This document shows, piece after piece, positions 10,501-22,399 of a stretch of 64,000 nucleotides of DNA (positions are counted from its first letter, which is position 1; the number at the start of each line of letters is the position of its first letter). The stretch spans positions 39,015,750 through 39,079,749 of the forward strand of contig OX243818.1 in assembly GCA_945859605.1 (NCBI GenBank). The letters are read 5' to 3'. The position numbers were made by a program, and so were the translations under genes. The stretch is from Lumbricus rubellus. Taxonomy: Eukaryota > Annelida > Clitellata > Crassiclitellata > Lumbricidae. The notes beneath the pieces are model-generated. The model worked only from the letters and a program-made list of their open reading frames with translations. It was not told the origin of the DNA and made no database searches.

Positions 10501-11849
10501 ATAATTTCTGCTAATCTATTTGGATAGAGTCTATAAATGTAATGCGATCTGGCAAAACCAGGCTTTTGTCACTAAGTCTAAAACGACATTTTTATACTAT
10601 CAAACAGTAGACATTTCCCTTTAAAACAGGCCCTATAATTCTGGTCCAATATCTTAATACATGTATTTGACCGTGTTATGAATATTTTAGAGTCCGAAAC
10701 TGTGATATTGCAGTTTTCGGGAAACGCCAGGAAATGGGGACAATCCTAGTTTCGTTTGTTTACCAAGGCTGCTTCTATATGCTGTTCTTTATCGTGGCCT
10801 AAAAATAATTAGCATAACGTCGGCTGAGAATTATAAGGCTCTATGTACATTTTTTGGAATTTTTTAGTAGGGCCTAATTGGTGCCATGACGTAGATCTTG
10901 TTCAGGCTATCATGTCCTGTGAGAATCTAAGCTGGATCTTCAATAGTAACAGAGATATTTACAAAATTAAAAGACTCTATGTCCAATGCACTTCAATAGA
11001 CGTCGATGGTCCCATGTTTTCATCTTTTTGAGAATTATAAGGCTTTAGCCTATATATGCAGCATAAAAGACCGCTGCACACAAGTCACGTGATCTGAATC
11101 TATTAATAATAATTGGGCCCACGCATTCTGTATAGGCCTATTGAGTGTCACAACTTTCATATTAAGGCTCTATGTCAAATGGGCTTTCTTTAAGAAATTC
11201 ATAAAAAATGTTTTTACATTTTATTCACAGCCTTTTGCGATGTGCAATGTTACTTTATTCATAATTATAATAATTTATTATTCTCTACCGACGACAATTT
11301 ATGAGACCGTCATTATTTTGTTAGCCCATAGTAGCAGCTTTCAGAGGATAACAAGTTCAATGGGAGTGGAAGGTTATTATGACCGACGGCAATACTTTGA
11401 AAATGCACTACGAAGTTTAATTTTGACACTTTGGAAAGATGCAACACTCACAAATAAAATTAATGAAAAATTTTTCCAGAAGGATTTTAGCTTTGATAAT
11501 TGGCGAATACTTAGATAATACAGTGTAGGCCTAGCCTATACTATTATACGAAAATGCCAAAAAGTCAAAATCGACCTATGACCCACTGTTCACTCAAATC
11601 TACCAATATCTCAAAATGCTATCGTGCGTTATAAGCCTGGTTTTGCTATATCGCCTGACAATTGTTTATTTTAATCTGATCAGAAGTAAAATAGGAAAAA
11701 TGCCTGAGACTTGAGAATCGATGATTGTTGCTCTCACCCCAGGGATTCACAGTTCAACACAACTTAACTTTCTCTGAGCTAACACTGTGCATGGAAACAA
11801 CTGTCTACACAAGAAATATAAGCAATTAGACAAATGTCATGTCTAAAAT
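10501..11849. other. no confident gene; one exon-like ORF at 11346-11516
   Basis: AT-rich sequence. A plus-strand ORF ending at 11518 includes GYYDRRQYFENALRSLILTL after a possible acceptor (GCAGCTTTCAG near 11345). It is unsupported by neighbours or homology I can recognise. The rest of the stretch shows no repeat ends. Confidence 0.4.
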
Positions 11850-12438
11850 GGTTCTAGGACAAAATGGTATTGGACAAAATGGTACGGACAAAATGGTACG
11901 GACAATATGGTACGGATAAAATGGTATGGATATATTGAAGCTGGATGAGGGTATTTTTTCATGAAATAGAGGGTGGATGGCTTTTTTTGTGGCTGAAATA
12001 CAACTCGAGTGAAGAAACAAACTTGAGACAAGGAAGCCGGATTGATGTCTTTCATTCATGTGTTTCATGATGTATCCAGCTTCAATTTCAGCCATAAGAT
12101 TTTTAAAACCAACCTCCATTTGTAATGCATCATTCATTAATCCAGTTTCTATTTCAGCTATGAAAATACCCTGGTACAGCTTCTGTATCTAAAGCGTTAT
12201 TTTCATCAATCCGGGCTTCCATTTCATATATATATATAGGCCTATATATACATGTATATATACATGTATATTCATGCAGAGCCTTCATCCAGCTTCCATT
12301 TCACATACGTATTTTCATTGATCCAGCTTCTATTTCATATATAAAAATTCACTAATCTAGCTTTCATTTCATCCATATTATTTTGTCCGGGCCATCATGT
12401 CCGTACTATTTTGTCCGCTACAATATTGTCCGGTCACC
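11850..12438. mobile_element. foldback element C (9-bp TSD, 14-bp subrepeat arms)
   Basis: The 9-bp target duplication GTCTAAAAT is perfect (11841-11849, 12439-12447). The element begins GGTTCTAGGACA and the complement of its end reads GGTGACCGGACA. The left arm has about five 14-bp units of the type GGACAAAATGGTAC; the right arm has their degraded inverse (ATTTTGTCCG). The body has GAAGCTGGATGA-type units, forward on the left and reverse (ATCCAGCTTCTATTTC) on the right. A TATATA/TACATGTATA tract lies near 12226-12268. No coding capacity. Confidence 0.88.
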
Positions 12439-12761
12439 GTCTAAAATAATTATATGCTTTGCTAAGTTTACGACGCTAGACCTACTGAGATTCAGAGCAT
12501 ACGGCGACCTTTTTCCTGTGGTTCTAATCAATCCAAGACATCGACTATGATAATTAATTATCTATTAGGCCTATAGTAAGAGCTCCATTTGTTTGATTTT
12601 AAGTGATTTATTACAGATCACGTGTGAATGAAATGGTTGGCATACGTTCACCAATACATGTAATAAGCTTATCTAATGTTCATCTATTGTGTATGTTCTA
12701 CGATGCTTTATACATTGATCTTTCATTTGCATATTTTTTATTGACATAATAACGTTTTTAG

Positions 12762-13618
12762 CTCAAGAGTCGTACCGCGTAAACGTCTTGCAGCATTCTC
12801 CCACTCCTTGTGTCATCGCAGCAACTCCTTTGAGAGATGAAATATTCATGCTCTGTAGATGTCTTTTTCAAGCCAGAATCATTGTCTACGACCGTCACAA
12901 TACGGAGGATGGCAAAGACGTCATTGCGCTGCCGGGAATGAATCCAAAGGACATAGCAGGTTGCAGCGTTTCAAACTGTGTGTATGTACTCAACTCAGAA
13001 GCGCATTGCTATTCAGTCTCACGCATTACGAAGGTTGCTGAACATCAGTTTCAAATATCACCATTGATTTCCGATTTGAAGCAGCCAGTCTCCTACTTGT
13101 CCGTATCCTCCAGTGGTAACCTTGTCATCCTTTCAAGAGACATCATTACAAATGCCATACTATCAGGGGAGAAAAATATGAATCCTTGCCTGATGAAGAT
13201 ATGATCCGAATGGTTCCCTGCTGCACGAAATAACTTGGATCTCAGACGTTATCAGCATCAGAAATGTCCTCGATGTCATTCAGAAGTCCAATGGGAATAT
13301 TCTCTTGACTTCTATATACGCATCATTTATACTGTTAACGGAGATCGATATGAACGGTAGAATATTGCATCAATACCAATCAGCATTTTCGAGACATCAT
13401 TATAAAACAAGCATGGTTGATATTCATGGCCGAATTTTGATATGCGATGAACGCAGTAGAATGGAGCTTTTAGACTCTGAGCTAAATCCTCTGGACTTTA
13501 ATGATCAGAATCAGCACGAGGGACAGTTTGATAATCCTTCTAGATTGCAGTACAACAGCGAGAGGAATGAGATAGTGCGTGTGTGTGATCTACTGAGTAA
13601 TAGAGCCACAGTTTTAAC
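12762..13618 (+). pseudogene. beta-propeller terminal exon, copy 2, frameshifted and hit by a hAT transposon
   Basis: A phase-1 exon follows GACATAATAACGTTTTTAG. The family signature appears as TPLRDEIFMLC. The first frame stops at 13202-13204 (TGA). The propeller frame continues one register over from about 13207 (NGSLLHEITWISDV) through VDIHGRILICDERSRMELLD and LQYNSERNEIVRV. At 13619 the hAT element interrupts it within the last strand of the propeller. The pre-insertion frame would resume at 18431 and end after about 13 residues. This copy is the most divergent of the four, so it is an older paralogue than copies 1 and 3. Confidence 0.7.
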
Positions 13619-16600
13619 CAGGGATCCCGTCCTAAAGAAAAAGGAACCGGAACGCCGGACACTCACGACTAGGGGGTCTGGGGGAGCGTCGTGAGCTCCC
13701 CCAGCGGGGTCTGGGGCGAAGCCCCAGCCGACAACGGATTTTAGGGCAATTGCTGCTGAATAGAGCCCGTTTTAGCCACTTCATTTTACTAATTTTGCTA
13801 TTTTTACCACTGGATTCTTAGACGTTCTGTGATAAGTAATCTCTTTCTCATCCACTATTTATTTATGCGGAATTCCTTAGAGCCAACTCGTTTCACCCGG
13901 ATTCTTCATTGCACTTTGAGCTACTTAGGTTACCGATAAAAATTACTGTGTAGGATACTGGTAGGCCTACTTCCATATTATTAGGGCCTGCCATGAAATA
14001 ATCAGACTGCTTATTATTTTTAGCTAAACATGGAGTCAAAAGCAATGCATGAAAATAATAATAGTTGTAGGCTATGGACTACTGTTATTATGCAATGTGT
14101 CTGGCTTCTATAGGCGATTATTGACACGGATTAGTTCTCTCAACTTTATAGTCTGTGCACATCTGACACTACTACACTAGCACTATGCAAAGATGCAAGA
14201 CGAAAATAATGAAACGAAATATTCCAGTTAAGAAATAACACAATGAAATAAAATTGTCAGTAGTTGCATAGACAATAGCAAAAGCCATTAAATTCAGTCA
14301 AATATTTTCCGCATGTGATAGTAACGTGGCTCTTCTCGGTCCTCGCATTTCCTGGACTGATTTTCAAATGCGCCACGGTGACCGACAGCCAACCATTTCT
14401 TCACATACGGAAGCGGGTTGAAGTCCTGCAAGGACGGCCCAACAAGTTTCACAAAAATTAATTTGGATAAACGGTCAACACCTAGCCTATTCCGAAGAGG
14501 CGTACATATTATGTTCATTGTACTGAAGCCACGTTCGGCATCCGCTGATGTTACAGGGATTGTGCTGACAGCGAAATTGATATCCGTCATGTCATCAGGT
14601 ATACTGGAACCCCCATTATCAATGAAATCTCGGAAGCCTCTACGGGTCTTATCAACGTCGACACGCAGTCTCATGCAAAGTTTGGCAAGTCGCTGTTCAC
14701 CGTCGTTCCAGGGTGTTGTCACGTCCGCTGGCCACGAGTGTTTGTTCAGCACCTGCAACTGATGACACAATAATGGATATTGGTTTTATTATCTCTAATG
14801 AACTAAGAAGCAAAAAGAAACACATAGGCCTAGACCTAATTGCCATATCAATAATCAATCAATCGACAACAATTATATAATTAGGCCCTATAGCATTCCT
14901 TCAAGATCCTTACTCAGAGGGGCTCCCAATCGAAGCGCGATCAAAAAAGAGAAGTCTTGAAGAGACCATAAAAAGGAACCCAAAGAATCAAGGGGTGGCA
15001 AGCAGAAGCCAAGATTAGTCGGAGCTCGATCGTATACTGAACAATGAATGAAAAGAATCTACAATGGATGACAGGGCCTTTCACGTCGCACAACCGAGTA
15101 GACTATACAGTAGTCTTCTTGCACATAGGTCATAGGCTTATCCAGAAAGACAAGCAACCACTTAAAATGTAGGAGATATCTCTAGTTGATTCCTAGCAAT
15201 ATCACTTGAGCTGGCAATAGTAGACATTGTGTAAGCATCCAAGACATAGCTTGCTACAGACAATAAGCTATAGGCAGCCTATAGACCTAAATTAGTCTAG
15301 CTACACATTTCCGAAGCTTGGACTAGGCAAAAAATTGTAGGGGCCTATAATATTCATCACATAATGGATTAAGTAAGGATTTCAGTGTAACTGAAAGTTC
15401 ATGAAATGCAGTAGGACCTATCATAATTATAGGCATAGGCCTAATTATATGTAAGTTTAGTCGTTACCTGTGAAATTAGTTCTTCAAATTCTGATTTATT
15501 CCGGGATGACTGAGCTGTGTTCTCAGCAGAAACGTTGGAAGCAATAACCGTATAAAGGCGACTACGCAAGTTATCGGCCAGACTCTGAAGAAACTGATTG
15601 CGCTCAATCGCAACCTGTTTGCGACTTCCAATCCTGTGTGAAATTATTTGGACATTGCGATATTTCTGTTCAGCAACACCATCGACTGATTCCGTAATGT
15701 GCAGTGGATGCTCTTCTTTCATTTTCTCCAGTGCACGTATTGTGCGATTCATCACTTGATACGCACGTGAAAGTGTGATATCGTCTCTCTGCAGCTCTTG
15801 TGAAATATTATTGAGTTCTTGCAAAGCGTCTATCATCAATCCCAGGTTAAGCACGAATGCCTCAGATGCCAAAGCATCTGCAAGTCCGCGGTACTGCTGC
15901 CGCTGCGTATTGTCTCTACGCGCATCGCCAGCGGCAGATTTAAAGTGATTTTAAAGAGCATTGTAGTTTCTGTGGACAGCCAGCACGGCTCTGTAGCTTG
16001 ACGCAACCCAGCGAACTGTAAATATCTTTCCGACCTTCTGCAGCTGTATGTCTAGTGCTGCTGCACAAGCAGCTAACTCTCGTTGGTTTTTTGGTGATTG
16101 GCTGTATACACTATATAATTTGTCCATGAAGTGTTTGAAATGATTTACACCACTTACTTCTACCAAAGTGTCTCCAACACTAAGCTCGATTCTGTGACAC
16201 AGACAGTGCCATCGAATAATGCCTGGAAATTTGTCATCAAGTGTTTTCAGCACGCCGCTGTTATGGCCAACCATTACACTGGCACCATCACTGCATACGG
16301 CAATCAGATGGCTTGCTAAGTATTCATCTTTGAACCCGTGCAACAAAAGAGTCTTCATGACAGCACGAACAATATCATCAGCTCCACATCCGTTCATCTC
16401 CACGAGATCCAGAAAGAATGAAGTAACTGTGTTACGGACAGCCGCACGAATGTATAAAATCAAAACAGACTTTGAGGCTATGGTAGTCGATTCATCCATG
16501 ATAAGCGCAATTTTGGAACCAGAACTAATTACTTCAGCACACAGTTTTGCTCTCATTTCTGATCCAATCAGTCCTGAAATGTCAGCTGCTGTTGTTTCGG

Positions 16601-18422
16601 AATGTAAAATGATGCCCATGTCCAGTCCATTTTTAGCCTGCAAGTTAATCAATGATGGCAAGTCAGTGAAAGGCCGGTTGTTCTTCATTAGAGAATAAAC
16701 AGACCGGAAAACTCTGGTTGTGCTATCGTAGAGATGTTTTTGCTGCTCAGCTACAACTGTCTCCATGACATTCGCACTGGCCTTTTGGACGATTTCTTCA
16801 GCCAATGTATGCTGCTGACCATTGGCATGTTCATGAATCTTCTTCCTTAGTGAGCTTAGCTGGCTCTGTCTATGCTTGCCATTGTATGTGACTGAACAAG
16901 TGGACCACGGTGCTGAAATTTTTAAGCCGGTTTTTCTTGAAAGCACCATAGTTTGTTATTTGTTGGCAAATTTTGCAACCTAGACATCCATTTGAAAATT
17001 TCAGCCATGGATTGTGGACGCTAAAGTCCTCTGCTTGCTTTGCAGTCCAAATGGCAGGATACGGTGCTTTGTCTGTTTGCAGCTCTGAACTGTTGGTTAC
17101 ACTATCGTCAGTCTGGTCGCTCCCATAGTCATCAATCTTCATACCTGAAATCTCTTCATCACTTGCTTGTTTACACTCTTCTTGTGGCGGTAGGCGATTG
17201 ACGTCTGAAGTACCTGTTGTTATTGAGTCTGATGTTAATAAAGAAAGGGTGAGGTTTAAAAACTGCATGAAAGGTTTATCTCTTGTTCGCACACGCTCCT
17301 TTATCGCAGTTGGTTGCGTTATTTTCCACTTTGGAACCATCAAATCATAATGGCCTGCATGTGACGTTGTATCCCCTAGGTACAGCAGACAGATTGAATC
17401 TGAGTATTTCACACCAGAATCAGGTGGTAGATTGCAGAACAGTGTGTAAGATTTGTCAGTGGGTTGCTGCCTCGTGTAAATTCTAAACTGTGTGTTCAGT
17501 ATGTACGCTAAAACCAAAATTTCCAAATAGCCTGCGTAGCCTGTGGTTTCCACACTTTCTATCCGATCTTCAACCGTCGGAAAGCTTTCTCCCACTTTAG
17601 CATCCAACAGAAATCCCATATTGCATGTTACCTCCTTCAGAGCTGCTATGTTACTTCGAAGAACAGAAAGGACGTCCTGCTGGAGTTGATCAGCTAGACC
17701 TTCTTCAAGCATTATCAGTTTCTTGTCTGTTGGACAGCTGAAAACTGTTCGCCTTGCTGTTCTTAACTCTACGCTTGATGCAACGGCGACACTTCGAAAT
17801 AGACATTTGCCATCTCCGTGTATGCGGATCACATGGAACTCTTCTTCATCTTTAGGTATACAGTCATTAATGGCATAACCAGTCGCGTTCGGCTTCCTGG
17901 AAAAGCAGAAGAAATAGGCTATGGCTTCTCGTTGTCTATATAATAGGCCTACAAAAATTAACCTACCAACCGCAATGTATAGGTCTACGGTACCACTAGG
18001 CGCCTGTGAATAAGCTGGTTCTCACGACTCCGCTCTCGTGGGCGCTATAGAAGTTTTGAGATACGATAGGTATACATGTAGGCCTATGGTCAATGTTGTT
18101 GAAACTATTTGCTGAAGGGTACATTTCGTTCGTTCTCTTGAGGTTTCCCATTGACATTGTCCTCTGCAGTCTGCATAAGCCGCCTATAGCTCTAGTTACA
18201 CAATAATAAGGGGATTGAGACAGAGGGTTTACCTATGTGTATACATGGACTCTGCATGACTAGGGCTGAGCTCAACATGAGCGCAGAGAAAATTATACGA
18301 AATAAAAAACGACGCCGTACATGCAAGAATTATTTTATAAAAAGGAACCGGAACGGCGTTCCGGTCGTCAAAAAAGGAACCGGAACGGCGTTCCGGTGCG
18401 TTCCGGTCCGACCTGTTCCCTG
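13619..18422 (-). mobile_element. hAT transposon encoding an OTU domain plus transposase (4804 bp)
   Basis: The 8-bp target duplication GTTTTAAC is perfect (13611-13618, 18423-18430). The ends begin CAGGGATCCC and, on the complement, CAGGGAACAGG. Sub-terminal GGAACCGGAACG/CGTTCCGG palindromes lie just inside both ends (13640-13660, 18342-18410). A single minus-strand spliced gene occupies 17896-14294. Confidence 0.92.
14294..17896 (-). pseudogene. OTU-hAT transposase gene (one frameshift, one stop)
   Basis: An exon begins after TTTTCCAG at about 17896. HGDGKCLFRSV (17832-17770) and SHAGHYDLMVP (about 17340) match the Asp/Cys and His parts of an OTU cysteine-protease triad. A Cys-rich segment (GCLGCKICQQ) follows. 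An indel in an A-run near 16935 shifts the frame into the hAT body: MDESTTIASKS, SHLIAVCSDGASVMVGHNSG, IRWHCLCHRIELSV. TAA at 15951-15953 is an in-frame stop. Coding then continues to a GTAACG donor near 15460. The last exon (14770-14294) holds the hAT dimerisation region with STIPVTSADAERGFSTMN and CTPLRNRLG. The body resembles KIAA1586-type hAT proteins. Further 5' exons probably exist between 17900 and 18340 but were not resolved. Confidence 0.85.
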
Positions 18423-18430
18423 GTTTTAAC

Positions 18431-19245
18431 TATCTTCCGTTTCAAAGAGATAATTTATTATTATAGAACACTCTAAGTGATTTAAACAACGCAATCGGTT
18501 TCCTGTCCTAGTTTCGATTATTTTCACGTGTAATAAGATAGTTACTGTAGTTTATGAAGAGCTATAACTAACGTTTTTTAATTCTTTTTCCTATTTTATA
18601 CTTACGTGTAACGCTTTACATTGCTCGAATAACTAAAAACAGCTTCAATCTTCTTTCTTTTTGCATTCTTATAATTATAAGAAATGATCGTTGCGTTTGC
18701 TATCATAATTATGTCATTTTAGGGACAGTTAGCCGATCCTGACACTATCAAAGCATACACAACACACATCACTTATTTGGCATTTTGGTTAGCTGCATCT
18801 TTGAACTTTCTAAAGCTATATTATAGTTTATACAATTATACATTCACCATCATTTTTTTCTGTTGCTCACAGCCCAGTACTGTAGGCCTACTGTTGTCTG
18901 TGTGATTCGTTCAAAGACTGAAATGAAAATATTGAGATAATTTATATTGATTATATTGAGATAAGATATTATAAGAGGCCTTCATGACTTCAACATGTGC
19001 ATTTGCAATATTATAGTCTTGCATACATGTAGAAAATTATTTTCGCTTGGACTACATGTAGGTGCTGTACCTTTCATTGTCGACCAGAATAAGTAAATGT
19101 GAACCGATATAATAACTGAAAGGAATCGTAGGCCTGACTTCTAAACTTTTGATCACTCAGGACGAAAGAATCTAAGATGGTAAGAATGATTGTCAACTGT
19201 TGACATAGACGGTATTTGCCAAATCTCTCTTCACATGTACACCAT
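18431..19245. other. 3' flank of propeller copy 2; no other feature seen
   Basis: The first ~40 bases complete the interrupted propeller frame (TIFRFKEIIYYYRTL then stop). The remainder is AT-rich with no recognisable gene or repeat. Confidence 0.5.
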
Positions 19246-19249
19246 TGTA

Positions 19250-19652
19250 ATTGTAATTTTAATTGTAATCGAACATTTATATAGCGCCACTTCAAGAGAA
19301 CTCCTCAGAGGCGCTCTCGACCTGACACCAAACCATAATCAAAGAGAATGGTTTTCAAACGCTTGCGGAAAAGGGGCAAAGAAAGACAAAGAAGTTCATT
19401 ACGGAGACTAATAGGTAACTTATTCCAGAAAGACGGACCGACCACAGCAAAACTTCTATGCAGCACTGTCACAGTGGGAGATCGAGCCATAGGAACAACC
19501 AAGTCACCATGCGTTGCAGAGCGAAGGAATCTACGGCCTGGAATGGATAGCACAGGCACACAAAGTTCCATAAGATAGATCGGAGCTTGACCTGCTAGGC
19601 AATTACGTATGAGCATTAGAATCTCAAACTCAATACGTTTTTGCATAGGCAA
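19250..19652 (-). mobile_element. L2/CR1-like LINE 3' end with tail
   Basis: The minus-strand ORF (19652-19305) reads RIEFEILMLIRNCLAGQAPIY ... HRSFAVVGPSFWNKLPISLR ... FRKRLKTILFDYG, the conserved end of L2/CR1-type reverse transcriptases. It is followed by an untranslated tail with GAGCGCCTCTGAGGAG, GGCGCTATATAAATG and a repeated ATTACAATT terminus. The tail sequence is shared with the SINEs at 28258-28460 and 44264-44472. The element is 5'-truncated. Confidence 0.8.
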
Positions 19653-19654
19653 CC

Positions 19655-20890
19655 AGTGCGCAGTTCCTCCCGTATAAAACTTGATAAATTATATGCTCAA
19701 ACTTTGGAATGCGACCAATCAGTTCATGTAATATTAACGACAACTCTTCAATATGATTATTGTATCATCGTGGTGATTAGATAGAAAGAAACCGAAGTAA
19801 GATTTCAATTTCACAGTTCAGTCTTCATAATCGTCATTCTTCGAAATCTTTATCCCGCATTATTGCCTTCTGTCGCTGACTCGCCTCTCCAGCCACCGTC
19901 TCTCGTCACCAGATGTGACCACTGACCAGCCGAGAATACTTTAACAGTGAGAGGCAAGTGTAACAATGGCGCAACATGGTACAACACGACCCAACAATGA
20001 CTAACCACTATAATTCCCCAGCAGGTTATAAAGTGTCAACAGAGTAACAGAAACGAAATGAAACTCGCAGGACACTTGGTATTGATGATACGAGGAGACG
20101 TAGGGTGCATGACCCTAATTTGGGCATGCTCCTAAAATGGGCACCCCTTGTATCTAAAAATATAGACGACATAGAGTGGTGCCTTCTATAGGAAATATTA
20201 TCAACTCTATGTATAGATGTTATAAAACAAAAAAAGTAAGTAGGTAGAAAAGTTTACCTTGACGTAAGAAGTAAATGTTGTTTTACCATGCGAGTGTTCA
20301 AATATTCGCTATGTGGTTCGGAAGCTGTGGGCGAGTTGCTTTTTGGTGTATTTTCAATCGGTTTTTTGCAAGAGTTTCGCAAAGTATCGCTCTTTCACCC
20401 CAGGTGAACGAAAATGCGAGAGAAAATGAGTTAACTTTGTCATTAATTTTCCAAGAAAGGTATTGCAAAGATCCTAATGTGGGCACCCTTCTGTATTCTT
20501 AATTTGGGCAGTGCCTTACCGGTTTTAAGAGAGGTAGACATCAGACAAAATCAAGAGAGGAACGAGTCCTAATTTCATGAGCATCAGTTGAACTAGTAAA
20601 CGAAACTGACAGGCAGATGCAGATGAACACCGGAAACATTCATAGAAAAATGCGCTAAACATAGGATCGCGCAGGCCCTTTAGTAAAAAAAGGACGAAAA
20701 TTAATAGGCCTACATCAATTAAACATTGAAAGAGCAATAATTATTAATTTGCATGATTAATAAAACACAAAGGAAACCACCAAAACAAAATTGATACTGC
20801 AAAAAATAAATCGGAGATAATTACGCTATTAAATTTGATAACAAATCATCAAAGGCAATTTGCAGGGAAGACAACAAAGAAAATCATTGT
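19655..20890. other. intergenic, repeat-like GGGCACCC segments
   Basis: No gene recognised. TAATTTGGGCATGCTCC / AAAATGGGCACCCC near 20115-20150 resembles TAATGTGGGCACCC / TTAATTTGGGCAGTGCC near 20475-20515. These are direct rather than inverted copies, so they may be the ends of an unclassified repeat. Confidence 0.35.
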
Positions 20891-20944
20891 TAGTTGATTA
20901 TTAATTTTATGTATTATGTAATTAACATTGTTTTTCATATTTAG

Positions 20945-22069
20945 TCGTCCGTACGACTTCTGTAAGCTTCACCCAGAGAATTAACTTGGCACGAAATGAA
21001 GTTCGTGGGGTGACAAAACTGCGAAATGAAATCTACATCCTCTGTCGGTCGTTTCCAAATTCCATTTGTGTCCACGAGGATCGAAATCTGTTTCTTCAGA
21101 GGAAAAAAATCAAAATAAGAGAAATTAGATCTCCAGCTGACATTGTTTCAAGCGAGATCAAGACGAGGTTATTAAATGGTTGATCGCCGATTATCATCCG
21201 TTCAATATGTCAATGTCCAGTGTGTCCTGGGTATGAGTGTCCTGGGTATGACGTTAAACTGCATCCCGTCCTGGGTATGACGTTAAACTGCATCCCGTCC
21301 TGGGTATGACGTTAAACTGCATCTGGCTATGGGCTAGCCTAAAACAACCCCCCTGCTCCAGGGTCATGGAGGGAAGACGGATGACTGAGGTAGTCAACGC
21401 CAGGATGATCAACCTGCCTGGATCTGATCTACTCGCGTTGGAGTGGCGACTCAACCGAGGAACATTCAGCCTATGAAAATGATGAGCAACAATTCAATCT
21501 GGCGGAAGATCGCGGTCTCTGGAGAGAATTTGTTGCCACATCATGCAACGCCCCAGGAGGGCATGCTCCATGATGATGAGTGTTGGTCAGTTGTTGGTTG
21601 TCAATGTGTCATCGTCTAGTCTGATTATATACGGATCGGACGCAGTAGGCTACTTGTTCGTTCCATTCAGTTACCAAAAGACACCCATAACCCGATCAAT
21701 GTAGTGGTAACCTCTAATCGTAATATCGTCGTCCTATGCTGGTGGATGAAAGAGAAGAAGGGAGAACATAGTTCGAAGTGGGGAGAGTGCGAATTGAAAT
21801 GGGGTGTATGTGAATTGAGCAGAGATGGACAGACGGTCGTCCGTCGTTTTATTCCTTCAAATGAAACACAACAACTGAATGATCCTCGTTATCTCACTAT
21901 TGATTCAGACGACCAAGTGTTTGTGGCTGACTATGGAAACGGAAGAGTGATTCTCTTGGATTTCGATCTTAAATGGAGTGAAATCATTTGTCCAACAAAA
22001 GTAGATGAAGGTGTAAATATCATATATGACGCTCAGACCTGGCAGTATGTTTTACGACGAAGAAAATAA
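20945..22069 (+). pseudogene. beta-propeller terminal exon, copy 3, deleted and interrupted
   Basis: The exon follows TTTTTCATATTTAG and starts with the same phase-1 boundary and VTKLRNEIYILCRSFPNS as copy 1. An internal deletion of roughly 85 bp relative to copy 1 falls after SSEI (about 21158), where short GAT repeats flank the gap. A 356-bp LINE fragment is inserted at 21223-21578. The same frameshift seen in copy 1 follows FVPFSYQKTP. Coding resumes as VVTSNRNIVVLCWWMKEKKG and ends with DDQVFVADYGNGRVILLDFD and a C terminus truncated by a further shift. Homology to copy 1 continues in the 3' flank to about 22360, so this is a segmental duplication. Confidence 0.8.
21223..21578 (+). mobile_element. 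5'-truncated RTE/jockey-like LINE tail in propeller copy 3
   Basis: The segment is flanked by AGTG (21219-21222, 21579-21582). Its 3' part encodes AEDRGLWREFVATSCNAPGG followed by stops and an ATGATG tail, the typical C-terminal end of RTE/jockey-like non-LTR elements. The 5' part (21225-21322) has about three tandem copies of a 28-bp unit containing GTCCTGGGTATGACGTTAAA. Confidence 0.65.
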
Positions 22070-22399
22070 ACAACTGATTGTTGGAGAATATTTGCAAGAG
22101 GGAACGAACGTTTAGGCCTACACTTTATTCTGAAATAAACTCACTTTTCATTCTGCTGATTGTGGCAATCAAAATAAATACTAATTAACACATTTTTGAC
22201 AATTTTTCCTTTAATAGCCTATCTAATTGTATATTTTGACCTTGATTATTTTCTAAACGTTTCCGAATCATCTGTGTTTTCAGAAATTGGAAACGTGTGA
22301 GACATAGAGAGCGTTTTGTGAACAAGAAAGATGACCATTCGATAGGACGTAGGACTATAATGCCTTAACAATAGGCCTAATTATTGTTATCTTAAGAGT

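Noticed and set aside
16219..16698. 159-codon plus-strand ORF
   Set aside because: It is the antisense shadow of the hAT transposase core.
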